64,000 nt of DNA from Streptomyces sp. B21-083 (GTDB taxonomy: Bacteria > Actinomycetota > Actinomycetes > Streptomycetales > Streptomycetaceae): assembly GCF_036898825.1 (NCBI RefSeq), contig NZ_JARUND010000001.1:1922001-1986000 (forward strand). Reading direction: 5' to 3'. The stretch's first letter is position 1. Every line of letters begins with the position of its first letter. Positions 31,763 through 40,589 of this stretch are shown piece by piece. Position numbers and translations under genes: made by a program. The notes beneath the pieces are model-generated. The model made no database searches. It was not told where the DNA came from and saw only the letters and a list, made by a program, of their open reading frames with translations.

Positions 31763-32971
31763 GTGAAGTCCAGGATCGATCCGCTGACCATCGCGGCGAT
31801 GACGGTCACCGTCGTCTCCATCTCTGCCACCGCTCCCCTCACTGCCGCTGCCACCGCCTCGCCGCTCGCCATGGCCTTCTGGCGCAACTGCCTGGGCTTC
31901 GCCGTCCTCGGACCGCTCCTCCTGCTGCTGCGGCGCCGCGAGGTGGTGCGCGTCGTGCGCGGAGAACGCGGCATCCTGCGCCGCGAACAGTGGCGGCCCC
32001 TGGTGTTCGGGTTCCTCGCCGCCACCGCGCTCGCCCTGCACTTCGCGGCCTTCATGACGAGCACTCGGCTCACCTCGGTCGCCATGTCCACCGCCCTCGT
32101 GGCCACCCAGCCCGTCTGGCAGGCCCTCATCGCCGCAGGCCAGGGCGTCAAGTCCTCCCGCAGGACCTGGACGGGACTCTCGCTCTCGGTGGTGGGAGCG
32201 GCTGCGGCCGCCGGGCTCGACATCAGGTCCGGCGGTACGGCGCTCCTCGGCGACCTGCTCGCTCTGGTCGGGGCCATCGCCCAGGCCGGATACACGGCCC
32301 TGAGCGAGAAGTCGCGCGCGGACGTGAGTACGCCGCTCTACTCGACGTTCACCTCGCTGGTCTGCGGCATGGAACTCCTCGCCGTCTGCTGGCTGGCCGA
32401 CATCCCGCTGACCGGCTTCGACAGGTCCACCCAACTGTCGCTGCTCGGGCTGCTGCTCCTTCCGCAGATCCTGGGGCTCGGCTCGCTGAACTTCGTCCTC
32501 GGTCGAACGTCGGCGACGACGATGAGCGTCCTGCTCCTGCTGGAGACTCCAGTGGCCGCGCTCGCCGCCTGGTGGTTCATGGACCAGAACATCGCGCTCG
32601 CGACCGTCCCCGGGCTGCTGCTGATCATCGTCGGCGTCACCGTCGTGGTGACCAGCGGCGGAGAACAGCTCGTGCCGGCACCGGACGAACACGGCGTGGC
32701 GACACCGATGCCGGCCTATCCCCCGCACTTCCCCCAACCAAGGTCCGTGACGATGCAGTTGACGCTTCGTCGCCAGATCGGGCGGCCCCCCGGGCGAGAC
32801 CCCAGACTGGACTGGGCGAGGCACACCGAGAGCCCGACCGTCACGCTCACCTATCACGGTGCGGGGGCGTTCGACACCCTGCACATGCGCAAACCTCGGC
32901 GCAAGGTGACGGAGGAACCGTTCACCGACGATCCCACCGTGACACTCACGGCCCCCGCCCGACAAGGGTGA
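31763..32971 (+). CDS. EamA/DMT-family transporter with cytoplasmic C-terminal tail
   Basis: 402 aa from the GTG at 31763 (weak ribosome site; earlier in-frame codons lack coding character). Ten TM segments in two EamA repeats, with family landmarks AMAFWRNCLGFAVLGPLLLL, MSTALVATQPVWQALIA, GDLLALVGAIAQAGYTALSEK and SVLLLLETPVAALAAWWF. DMT proteins export or take up metabolites or drugs; the cargo is unknown. A hydrophilic tail of about 95 residues (308-402) follows, unusual for the family; it contains PTVTLTYHGAGAFDT and a repeat of it, DDPTVTLTAPARQG (PTVTLT occurs twice). Confidence 0.85.
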   Translation: MKSRIDPLTIAAMTVTVVSISATAPLTAAATASPLAMAFWRNCLGFAVLGPLLLLLRRREVVRVVRGERGILRREQWRPLVFGFLAATALALHFAAFMTSTRLTSVAMSTALVATQPVWQALIAAGQGVKSSRRTWTGLSLSVVGAAAAAGLDIRSGGTALLGDLLALVGAIAQAGYTALSEKSRADVSTPLYSTFTSLVCGMELLAVCWLADIPLTGFDRSTQLSLLGLLLLPQILGLGSLNFVLGRTSATTMSVLLLLETPVAALAAWWFMDQNIALATVPGLLLIIVGVTVVVTSGGEQLVPAPDEHGVATPMPAYPPHFPQPRSVTMQLTLRRQIGRPPGRDPRLDWARHTESPTVTLTYHGAGAFDTLHMRKPRRKVTEEPFTDDPTVTLTAPARQG

Positions 32972-32993
32972 CCATGCGGCCGGGCAGGCCTCG

Positions 32994-33188
32994 TCAGTTG
33001 CCGCCGACGGCCTTGTACATGTACTTCTCGGACTCCATCGGGCCCACCTGATCCACCCCTCCTTCGTCGAAGCGGACGACCGGGTACCGGTAGAGAGCGC
33101 ACTTCTTGTTGCCGGTGTTGGTGGCCGTGAGGAGGAGGTGCCTGGCCGAGTCATGTGCGTGCTCAGCCGGAAAATCAGCCGGAAGCAC
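32994..33188 (-). pseudogene. DUF4232-like fragment
   Basis: Sixty-four codons. LLLTATNTGNKKCALYRYPVV resembles the conserved first strand of DUF4232 secreted or lipoprotein domains (LTxTNTGxxxCxLxGYP), but the signal peptide and most of the domain are missing, and the frame ends soon after at KAVGGN. Probably a decayed gene in the 303-bp gap between the DMT permease and the amino-acid permease. Confidence 0.45.
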
Positions 33189-33274
33189 CGTTCCACCTCG
33201 TCAACCGAGGGATTGAACCGCGCCTGCAACCAGAGTGGTTGTCGGACTACCACCAGGGGTGGAGGCGCGGTCGG

Positions 33275-34696
33275 CTACGCGGTGGCCTCGGCGTCGGCCA
33301 GGTCCTCGCTGACCTCCGTCACCTGTCGCCCCCGCATCCACACGTACACCGGAATGCCCGCGAACAGGAACAGCACCCCCTGATACACCGCCGCGTAACC
33401 CGCGCCCGCGATCAGCCAGAACGAGAACGCGAACGACAGGGCGGCCACGATCAGGTCGCGGACCAGGCCGGCCGGGCGGACGCGGTCGCGTGTGCCTCTG
33501 GCCAGCCAGTACAGCTGGGCCGCCGCCGAGAGGAGGTACGGGACGCAGCCCGTGAACGTCGTGATCAGGACCAGGACGCGGAACGTGGTGTCCGGGCCCG
33601 CCGTGTAGTTGAAGGCGATGAGGACCATGCCGAGGATCGCGCACGCCCAGACGCCGAAGCCGGGCACCCCGCCCTTGCCGACCTTCGCGAACGGGGCCGG
33701 GAAGAGACCGTCGCGGGCCGCCGCGTACGGCATCTGCGCGGCCAGGAGGATCCAGCCGTTCAGGCAGCCGACGATCGACGCCACGGCCACCAGCGCGATC
33801 GCCGTGCCGCCCCAACTGCCGCCGGTGATCACGTTCACGGCGTCGGCGAAGGGGGCGCCGGAGTTCACCAGCTTGTCGTGCGGGACCAGGCCGAAGACGG
33901 CGACCGTGCCGAGGATGTAGACGAGGGCCGAGCCGAGCGTGCCCAGGACGCTCGCGCGGCCCACGTTGCGCTCGGGGTTCTCCACCTCGCCCGCGCTGAC
34001 CGCAGCCGACTCGACGCCGAGGAAGCTGTAGAGGAGGAGCGCGGCGGAGGCCGCCAGGGCGCCCGGCACGCTGTCGCCCGACGCGTTGAACGCTCCGAAG
34101 TTGTCCGTGTCGACGAAGAACAGGCCGACCGTGGCGACCACCAGCAGCGGCACGAACTTGAGGATCGTCGACACGATCTGTACGCCGCCCACCCACCGGG
34201 TCCCGGCGAAGTTCGCGGCGGCCGGCAGCCAGAGGGCCAGAATCGCGACCAGCGCCCCCAGCGCGTGGCTGTCGTGCAGGGGGATCAGTACGTCGACGTA
34301 GCCGACCACCGCGACCGCCAGGGCGGCGATGCTGACCCAGGTCATCGTCCAGTACGACCATGCCGACAGGAAGCCGGCGAAGGGGCCGAACGCGTCGCGC
34401 GGGTACACGTACAGGCCGCCGGTGACCGGGCTGCGGCGGGCCAGCTTGCCGAAGAGAAGGGCGAGCAGCACCGCGCCTATGGACAGGACCAGGAAGGCGA
34501 GCAGACTGACCGAGCCGTACGGGGCGACCGTGGCGGGCAGGACGAAGATGCCGCCGCCGATGATGTTGCCCATGACGAGCGCGGTGGCGGCGGCCAGGCC
34601 GAAGGTACGGCGGCGGGCCGGAGCCTCGGCGGTCGCGGCCGTGCCGGTCGACGTCAGCTCGGGCTCGTCGGCGTCGGTGGTGCTGGGAGCAGTCAT
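33275..34696 (-). CDS. APC-superfamily amino-acid permease
   Basis: 473 aa, about 12 TM segments. The first helix has the APC motif VMGNIIGGGIFVLPA (Gly-rich helix break that binds the amino-acid backbone); the sixth has LLLYSFLGVESAAVSAGEVENPERN. The overall pattern is like the AdiC/YjeM group of antiporters. It is divergent from mmuM across 143 bp; such pairs often take up S-methylmethionine or methionine derivatives, hence a possible role in supplying the methyltransferase (inference from context). A start at 34696 with GGAAG upstream is accepted. Confidence 0.88.
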   Translation of the reverse strand: MTAPSTTDADEPELTSTGTAATAEAPARRRTFGLAAATALVMGNIIGGGIFVLPATVAPYGSVSLLAFLVLSIGAVLLALLFGKLARRSPVTGGLYVYPRDAFGPFAGFLSAWSYWTMTWVSIAALAVAVVGYVDVLIPLHDSHALGALVAILALWLPAAANFAGTRWVGGVQIVSTILKFVPLLVVATVGLFFVDTDNFGAFNASGDSVPGALAASAALLLYSFLGVESAAVSAGEVENPERNVGRASVLGTLGSALVYILGTVAVFGLVPHDKLVNSGAPFADAVNVITGGSWGGTAIALVAVASIVGCLNGWILLAAQMPYAAARDGLFPAPFAKVGKGGVPGFGVWACAILGMVLIAFNYTAGPDTTFRVLVLITTFTGCVPYLLSAAAQLYWLARGTRDRVRPAGLVRDLIVAALSFAFSFWLIAGAGYAAVYQGVLFLFAGIPVYVWMRGRQVTEVSEDLADAEATA

Positions 34697-34839
34697 GACA
34701 CTTCCGGTCAGCGGGGAGGGACGGGCGGGGTGAAGGACGGGGAGGGCGCGATCGTAGCGCGCCGTCCCACATTGTGGGCCATCTGTTCATGTACTGGACA
34801 CATGCGGCCCTCGGGTCCGCCGTCGACTAGCGTCGGGGC

Positions 34840-35778
34840 ATGACCCGCGAGACCAGTGAGACCAGCGAAGCAGCCTCCCGCCCCTCCTTCTCCGCCGCTC
34901 TGGCCACCGGCGCCCCCCTCGTCCTCGACGGCGGCATGTCCAACCAGCTGGGGTCCGCCGGGCACGACCTGAGTGACGAGCTGTGGTCGGCGCGACTGCT
35001 CGTCGAGCAGCCCGAGGCGATCGTCGACGCACACCTCGCCTACTTCGAGGCGGGCGCTGACGTCGCGATCACCTCCAGTTACCAGGCCACCTTCGAGGGC
35101 TTCGCCAAGAGGGGCATCGACCGGCAGCGGACCGCCGAACTGCTCGGGCTCAGCGTGGAGTTGGCGCGCGAGGCAGCGCGCCGGACACAGACGGAGCGGC
35201 CGTTGTGGGTGGCGGCCTCCGTGGGACCGTACGGGGCGATGCTCGCGGACGGGTCCGAGTACCGGGGACGGTACGGGCTCAGCGTGCGGGAGCTGGAGCG
35301 GTTCCACCGGCCGCGGGTGGAGGTGCTGGCCGCCGCCGGGCCCGACGTACTGGCCCTGGAGACGGTCCCCGACCTCGACGAGGCCGACGCCCTGCTGCGC
35401 GCGGTGCGTGGGCTCGGGGTGCCGGTTTGGCTGTCGTACAGCGTGGCCGGGGACCGGACCCGGGCCGGGCAGCCGTTGGAGGAGGCGTTCGCGCCGGCCG
35501 GTGAGGCGGACGAGGTCGTGGCCGTCGGGGTGAACTGCTGTGTGCCCGAAGACGTCGAGGGCGCCGTGGAGTTGGCGGCCCGCGTGACCGGGAAGCCGGT
35601 GGTGGTCTATCCGAACAGCGGTGAGGTCTGGAACGCCGACGCCCGTGCCTGGACCGGCAGTTCCACCTTCGCCGCAGGCCAGGTGACGGGCTGGCGGGAC
35701 GCGGGGGCACGGCTGATCGGCGGCTGCTGCCGGGTGGGACCCGAAGCGATCACATCGATCGCCGACACATTGCGGTGA
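34840..35778 (+). CDS. mmuM: Homocysteine S-methyltransferase
   Basis: 312 aa, full length for MmuM. Barrel landmarks are LVLDGGMSNQL, ITSSYQATFEGF, VAASVGPYG, LALETVPDLDEA and NPNSGEVW-like VYPNSGEVWN. Zinc ligands are the Cys of GVNCCVP and the CC pair of IGGCCRVGP. It transfers a methyl group from S-methylmethionine (or AdoMet) to homocysteine to give methionine; cytosolic. Divergent from the APC permease, its probable substrate supplier. Confidence 0.93.
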   Translation: MTRETSETSEAASRPSFSAALATGAPLVLDGGMSNQLGSAGHDLSDELWSARLLVEQPEAIVDAHLAYFEAGADVAITSSYQATFEGFAKRGIDRQRTAELLGLSVELAREAARRTQTERPLWVAASVGPYGAMLADGSEYRGRYGLSVRELERFHRPRVEVLAAAGPDVLALETVPDLDEADALLRAVRGLGVPVWLSYSVAGDRTRAGQPLEEAFAPAGEADEVVAVGVNCCVPEDVEGAVELAARVTGKPVVVYPNSGEVWNADARAWTGSSTFAAGQVTGWRDAGARLIGGCCRVGPEAITSIADTLR

Positions 35779-35868
35779 CCACGTACGCGGCGTGGTGAGA
35801 GTTTCGGCTTCCGGGGTCCCGTTCGGCGGCTCCCGTCCGTTCCCGTCCGCTGCTAGCCTCCGGACGGG

Positions 35869-35876
35869 AACCGGTT
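35869..35876. promoter_or_regulatory. AACCGGTT operator-like site before LacI regulator
   Basis: GGGAACCGGTTGC (35866-35878) is the exact reverse complement of GCAACCGGTTCCC at 55611-55623. It lies about 50 bp before the LacI start at 35925, where autoregulation is common. See also 55497 and 57852. Confidence 0.5.
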
Positions 35877-35924
35877 GCCGACGTGTTGCTGCCGTACTTC
35901 CCGGGGAGAGGGGCGGCAAGCGGC

Positions 35925-36989
35925 ATGACGAGGAAGAACAGCGGCGGGGACAGCGCGACACGCAGCACCATCCGGGATGTGGCGGCCCGTGCCGGGGTGT
36001 CCGCGTCCACCGTGTCCCGGGTGCTCGGCGGCGAGTACCCGGCGAGCCAGGCGACCCGCAGCAGTGTCCTGCGGGCCGTGCGTGAACTGGACTACGTCGC
36101 CGACGCGCGCGCCAAGGCGGTCGCCGGTGTCGGTACGCCCACCCTGGCCTTCGTGCTCGACGACATCACCGGCCCGTCGTTCGCGTTGATGGCGCACGGC
36201 GTGGAGCGTGAGGCGACCCGGCTGGGCCATCTGTGCCTGGTGTGCAGCACGGACGGCGACACCGCGCACGAGCTGGAGTTCGTCGAGATGATGCGGGCCC
36301 AGCGCGCCGCCGCCGTGATCCTGGTCGGCGGCACGGCCGACACCCCCGAGTACCGTGCGCGCACGGCCCGGATCGCGGACTCGCTGGCCTCCGTCGGCTC
36401 CCGTCTGGTGCTGTGCGGCCGGCCTCCGCTGGAGCGCGGAACGCCGGTCACGGTCATCGAGTACGACAACGAGGGCGGCGCCTACGCCCTGTGCGCGCAC
36501 GTCCTCGCCCAGGGCCATCAGCGTGTCCTCTTCCTCGGCGGCCGTCCCGACCACACCACCGCCCAGGGCCGCGAACGCGGCTACACCGCCGCCCACCGTG
36601 CACGTGGCCTGGAGCCCGACCCGCTCTTGCGTCTGTTCGGCGACTTCACCCGGGACTCGGGCCACCGTCTGATGCGCGGGGCCCTGTCCAGGGGGCTGGA
36701 GTTCACGGCCGTGATGGCCGCCACCGACATGGTCGCCGCCGGCGCGCTCACCGCCCTTCACGAGGCCGGCCTGTCCGTGCCGGGCGATGTGTCCCTGGTG
36801 GGGTACGACGACATCCCGTTCGCCCGCGATCTGCACCCGGCGCTCACCACGGTCCACGTGCCCTACGAGGAGCTGGGCCGCCTCGCCGTCCGTACGGTCC
36901 TCGGCCGTACCCCGGACGACCCGGACGAGCACCTGCTGCTGGGCACGCATGTCGTCGTACGGGACTCGCTGACGGCCGTGTCCCGGTAG
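35925..36989 (+). CDS. LacI-family transcriptional regulator
   Basis: 354 aa from the ATG at 35925, with GGGGAGAGGGG at 35902-35912 (spacing somewhat long); a TTG at 35883 is a less likely start. Helix-turn-helix TIRDVAARAGVSASTVSRVL (about 15-34), hinge helix, and a periplasmic-binding-like effector domain with YDNEGGAY, FLGGRPDHTTAQGR, AATDMVAAGALTAL and VGYDDIPFARDLHPALTTV. Sugar-responsive dimeric repressor by family. No catabolic genes are adjacent: mmuM lies before it and a convergent operon after. Its operator candidate recurs at the polyuronide locus near 55.5-57.9 kb, which makes that a possible distant target. Confidence 0.92.
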   Translation: MTRKNSGGDSATRSTIRDVAARAGVSASTVSRVLGGEYPASQATRSSVLRAVRELDYVADARAKAVAGVGTPTLAFVLDDITGPSFALMAHGVEREATRLGHLCLVCSTDGDTAHELEFVEMMRAQRAAAVILVGGTADTPEYRARTARIADSLASVGSRLVLCGRPPLERGTPVTVIEYDNEGGAYALCAHVLAQGHQRVLFLGGRPDHTTAQGRERGYTAAHRARGLEPDPLLRLFGDFTRDSGHRLMRGALSRGLEFTAVMAATDMVAAGALTALHEAGLSVPGDVSLVGYDDIPFARDLHPALTTVHVPYEELGRLAVRTVLGRTPDDPDEHLLLGTHVVVRDSLTAVSR

Positions 36990-37085
36990 GGTACCGCCAC
37001 CACGCCGACACGGCAGGCAGGCAGGTGTAGGCCCGTACTTCCGCGTCCGCGTCCGTCCCCCGCCGCCGAGGTACCGCCCTGCCCG

Positions 37086-39806
37086 TTACGACAGGCGGGC
37101 GTACGCCCGTACATCCGCGTCCGTGTCCTGCGCGACCGAGTCGAGGGCGGCGGCGACCCCGGGGCGGCCGTCGTGGCGGCGCAGCGCCCGGACGGCGGCC
37201 TTGCGGACGTCCGCGAACTCGTCGGACAGCGCCCCCGTCAGGGCGGGGACGGCCAGGTCCGGTGCGGCGGCGCCCAGCGCCGTGGCCGCGCCCGAACGGA
37301 CCTGCCAGGCAAGGTCGTCGAGTGCCGCGACGGCGGCCGTGTCCAGCGGGGAAGGGCAGCCGGTGGTCGCGAGGGCGGTGAACGCGGCGGCGCGTACGAG
37401 TGCGTCCGTGTCGGCGAGGAGGGGCCCCAGGTCGTCCGGGGCGCCGACGCTGCCGAGGCCGTGGGCGGCGGCGACCCTCACCTCGCGCGAGGTGTCGGCG
37501 GCGGCACGGGCCAGTTCCGGTATCGCGTCCACCGACACCAGGGCCCGGACCGTCTGGATGCGCACCCCGAGGTCGGGGTCGATGAGGGTACGGGCGTACA
37601 GGTCGGCGGAGCCGAGGCGCAGGGCGCGCAGGACGTCGAGCGCGGCGGCCCGTACGCCCTCGCGGCCGGGGCCGTCCAGGGCCAGCGCCGCTGTCAGGGC
37701 GTCGCGCAGCGCCTCCTCGGGCGGCAGCACCTCGACCAGTTCGCGCAGTGAGCCCGCCGCCGCCTCGCGTACGCCCGGGTCCGGGTCGCCCAGCGCGGTG
37801 GCCAGGGCCGGACCGGTGCCGTCGGGGGCGGTTTCGGTGAGCGTGGCGACGGCGGTGCGGCGTACGGCCGGGTCGGGGTCGGTGAGGTAGGGGCGCAGGT
37901 CGGCGAGGGCGGGCTGTTCGTCGGCCAGGGCGAGGAGTTCGAGGATGCGCGGGGAGGGCGCGGTCGCCGTGGGCAGGACCGTACGGGTCTTCACGGTGCC
38001 GGAGCCGACCGGGGCGACCTCGCGCGAGCCCGCCGTCGCGACCTGTTCGGGGTGGACCTCGCCGAGGACGTTCACGGCGCCGCCGGTCGGTGCGAAGCCC
38101 TCGACGGGGACCAGGTAGGGCGCCACCGGCCGGGTCAGGAACTCCATCGAACCGTCCGCCGCCTTGCGGACGTTGAGGTGCACCAACCAGTCCGTGTCGT
38201 CGCGTTGCGGGATGTCCGTGCGCTCGTGGTAGAGGCCCCAGCGGCTCTCCGTACGGGCCAATGACGAGCGGGCGGCCAGCTCGGCGCAGTCCCGGATGAA
38301 GTCGACCTCGGCGCAGCGCATCAGCTCGTGCGGGGTCTGGCCGCCCATGCCGGCGATCTCGCCGCGCATCCGCTCGAACGCCTCGACGGCCAGGGAGAGT
38401 CGGGCGCCGCTCTTGGGCGGGGCGACGTAGTCGTTGACGAAGCGGCGGAGTTTGTACTCGACCTGGGGCTGCGGAGGGCCGTCGGGGTTGCGCAGCGGCC
38501 GGTAGATCAGCTCGTGCGCCTCACGCAGCTGGTCGGGGGGCAACTCGCCCTCGTAGGCGCGGTGTTCGGTTGCCGCGTCGGCGCCCGCGAGGTCGCCGAA
38601 GACGAAGGCGCCGATCATGTAGTTGTGCGGTACGCAGGCCAGGTCGCCGGCCGCGTACAGGCCGGGGACGGTGGTGCGGGCGTGCTCGTCGACCCAGACC
38701 CCGGACGCCGAGTGGCCGCCGCACAGGCCGATTTCGGAGATGTGCATCTCGATGTCGTGGGTGCGGTAGTCGTGGCCCCGGTTGGCGTGAAAGGTGCCGC
38801 GTGTGGGCCGTTCCGTGGAGTGCAGGATGTCTTCGAGGGCGGTGACGGACTCCTCGGGGAGGTGGCTGAGCTTGAGGTAGACGGGGCCTCGCTCGCTCGC
38901 CACCTCCGCCGCGAACTCGGCCATCATCTGGCCCGACCAGTAGTCGGAGTCGACGAAGCGTTCGCCGTGCCGGTTGACCTGGTAGCCGCCGAAGGGGTTG
39001 GCGACATAGGCGCAGGCCGGGCCGTTGTAGTCCTTGATCAGGGGGTTGATCTGGAAGCACTCGATGCCGCTGAGCTCGGCGCCCGCGTGGTACGCCATCG
39101 CGTAGCCGTCGCCCGCGTTGGTCGGATTCTCGTACGTGCCGTACAGGTAGCCGGAGGCGGGCAGGCCGAGGCGTCCGCAGGCGCCGGTCGCCAGGATCAC
39201 CGCTCCGGCCCGCACGGTGACGAACCGTCCGGTGCGGGTGTCGAACCCGGCGGCGCCGACCGCACGGCCGCCCGAGGTGAGAACCCGGACCGGCATCACC
39301 CGGTTCTCGATGCGGATGCGCTCACGCATCTCACGGCGGCGCAACTGCCGGTAGAGGACCTTCTTGACGTCCTTGCCCTCGGGCATCGGCAGCACGTACG
39401 AGCCGGAACGGTGGACCTGGCGGACCGCGTACTCGCCGTGTTCGTCCTTCTCGAACTTCACGCCGTACGACTCCAGGCGCTGCACCATGGCGAAGCCACG
39501 GGTCGCGGTCTGCCGGACGGTGGCCTGGTTGACGATGCCGTCGTTGGCGCGGGTGATCTCGGCGACGTAGTCGTCGGGTTCGGCCCGGCCGGGGACGACC
39601 GCGTTGTTGACGCCGTCCATGCCCATCGCGAGCGCGCCGGAGTGGCGGACGTGGGCCTTCTCCAGGAGCAGGACGTGTCGGCCGTGCTCGGCGGCGGTCA
39701 GCGCGGCCATGGTGCCTGCGGTGCCGCCGCCGATGACCAGGACGTCGCAGGTCAGCTCGTCGGCGTCGTGGAGGGCGGGGATGGCCGTGACCGTGGGGCT
39801 GTCCAT
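37086..39806 (-). CDS. AprA/FrdA-like FAD oxidoreductase fused to C-terminal HEAT repeats
   Basis: 906 aa. Residues 18-50 form the FAD Rossmann motif (DVLVIGGGTAGTMAALTA). Then comes RHSGALAMGMDGVNNAVV, where adenylylsulfate-reductase AprA has a matching Gly/Ala/Asn loop; succinate dehydrogenases have a flavinylated His at a position that aligns with Ser here, so FAD is probably non-covalent. Other landmarks are ILATGACGRLGLPASG, GFETY-like GLYAAGDLACVPHNYMIGAFVFGDLAG and the capping domain. From about residue 625, six to seven HEAT/PBS-lyase-type repeats follow (DPDPAVRRTAVATL, DPDPGVREAAAGSLREL, DPDLGVRIQTVRAL, DTSREVRVAAAHGLG). Last gene of a six-gene operon with a ferredoxin and an importer. 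Substrate unknown; oxidation or reduction of a small imported anion is inferred. Confidence 0.85.
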   Translation of the reverse strand: MDSPTVTAIPALHDADELTCDVLVIGGGTAGTMAALTAAEHGRHVLLLEKAHVRHSGALAMGMDGVNNAVVPGRAEPDDYVAEITRANDGIVNQATVRQTATRGFAMVQRLESYGVKFEKDEHGEYAVRQVHRSGSYVLPMPEGKDVKKVLYRQLRRREMRERIRIENRVMPVRVLTSGGRAVGAAGFDTRTGRFVTVRAGAVILATGACGRLGLPASGYLYGTYENPTNAGDGYAMAYHAGAELSGIECFQINPLIKDYNGPACAYVANPFGGYQVNRHGERFVDSDYWSGQMMAEFAAEVASERGPVYLKLSHLPEESVTALEDILHSTERPTRGTFHANRGHDYRTHDIEMHISEIGLCGGHSASGVWVDEHARTTVPGLYAAGDLACVPHNYMIGAFVFGDLAGADAATEHRAYEGELPPDQLREAHELIYRPLRNPDGPPQPQVEYKLRRFVNDYVAPPKSGARLSLAVEAFERMRGEIAGMGGQTPHELMRCAEVDFIRDCAELAARSSLARTESRWGLYHERTDIPQRDDTDWLVHLNVRKAADGSMEFLTRPVAPYLVPVEGFAPTGGAVNVLGEVHPEQVATAGSREVAPVGSGTVKTRTVLPTATAPSPRILELLALADEQPALADLRPYLTDPDPAVRRTAVATLTETAPDGTGPALATALGDPDPGVREAAAGSLRELVEVLPPEEALRDALTAALALDGPGREGVRAAALDVLRALRLGSADLYARTLIDPDLGVRIQTVRALVSVDAIPELARAAADTSREVRVAAAHGLGSVGAPDDLGPLLADTDALVRAAAFTALATTGCPSPLDTAAVAALDDLAWQVRSGAATALGAAAPDLAVPALTGALSDEFADVRKAAVRALRRHDGRPGVAAALDSVAQDTDADVRAYARLS

Positions 39807-39821
39807 CGGGAGGGAGACCTT

Positions 39822-40589
39822 TCAGCTGCTGAGGGAAGCGAGGATCCGGCGGCGCAGGGCGACCGTCTCGGGCTCGCCGTGGGCCGCGCGCTCGCGCGGT
39901 CGGGGGACGTCCAGGACCTGGCCGGTGCCGAGGAGGGCGACGCGGTCGCCGAGGAACACCGCCTCGTCGACGTCGTGGGTGACGAAGACGACCGTGGCCC
40001 GGGTGCCGTTCAGTACCTCGACGAGCAGGTTCTGCATCCCGGCCCGGGTCTGCGCGTCCAGCGCCCCGAACGGTTCGTCCATCAGCACCGCGCGCGGACG
40101 TCCGGCCAGGGCGCGGGCCAGCTGTACGCGCTGACGCTGGCCGCCGGACATCCGGTGCGGCAGCTGTTCCTCGCGGTCGGCCAGACCGACCCGGGCCAGC
40201 CACCGGGCGGCCTGCGCTCGGCGTTCGGCGCGCGGCAACCCCCGTATGGCGAGCGGGAGTTCGACGTTGCGGCGGGCGTTGCGCCAGGGCAGCAGGCCGT
40301 CCTCCTGGAAGACCAGGGCGCGGTCGGCCTCCGGCCGGTTGATCGGCCGGTCGTCCTGACTGACCTGTCCGTCGAGCGCCGGCAGCAGCCCGGCCAGGGT
40401 GCGCAGCAGCGTCGACTTCCCACAGCCGGACGGGCCTACGACGGCTCGCAGTTCACCGGGGGCGATGTCGAGGTCGAGGCCGCTGAGCACCGGCAGTCCC
40501 GGCCGCCCGATGGTGGCGCCCGACAGCCGTAGCCTTACGCCCTTCGGGGCCCCGGTCTCGACGGTGGACGTACTGACCTGGGTCGTCAT
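39822..40589 (-). CDS. ABC importer ATPase, SsuB/TauB/NrtD type
   Basis: 255 aa from the ATG at 40589, which overlaps the permease stop (ATGA). Walker A GPSGCGKST at about 50-58, Q-loop FQEDGLLPW, signature MSGGQRQRVQ, Walker B AVLMDEPFGALD, H-loop VTHDVDEAV. The subfamily serves importers for nitrate, taurine, alkanesulfonates or thiamine precursors. It is 15 bp upstream of the flavoprotein gene, so uptake and redox processing are co-expressed. Confidence 0.92.
   Translation of the reverse strand: MTTQVSTSTVETGAPKGVRLRLSGATIGRPGLPVLSGLDLDIAPGELRAVVGPSGCGKSTLLRTLAGLLPALDGQVSQDDRPINRPEADRALVFQEDGLLPWRNARRNVELPLAIRGLPRAERRAQAARWLARVGLADREEQLPHRMSGGQRQRVQLARALAGRPRAVLMDEPFGALDAQTRAGMQNLLVEVLNGTRATVVFVTHDVDEAVFLGDRVALLGTGQVLDVPRPRERAAHGEPETVALRRRILASLSS

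Noticed and set aside
31517..33253. 578-aa minus-strand frame opposite the DMT permease
   Set aside because: Shadow of the real permease; its only credible part is the short DUF4232-like stretch, which is in another frame.
38328..40532. 734-aa plus-strand frame across the flavoprotein and ATPase genes
   Set aside because: It spans two real minus-strand genes and their junction; no recognisable domain.
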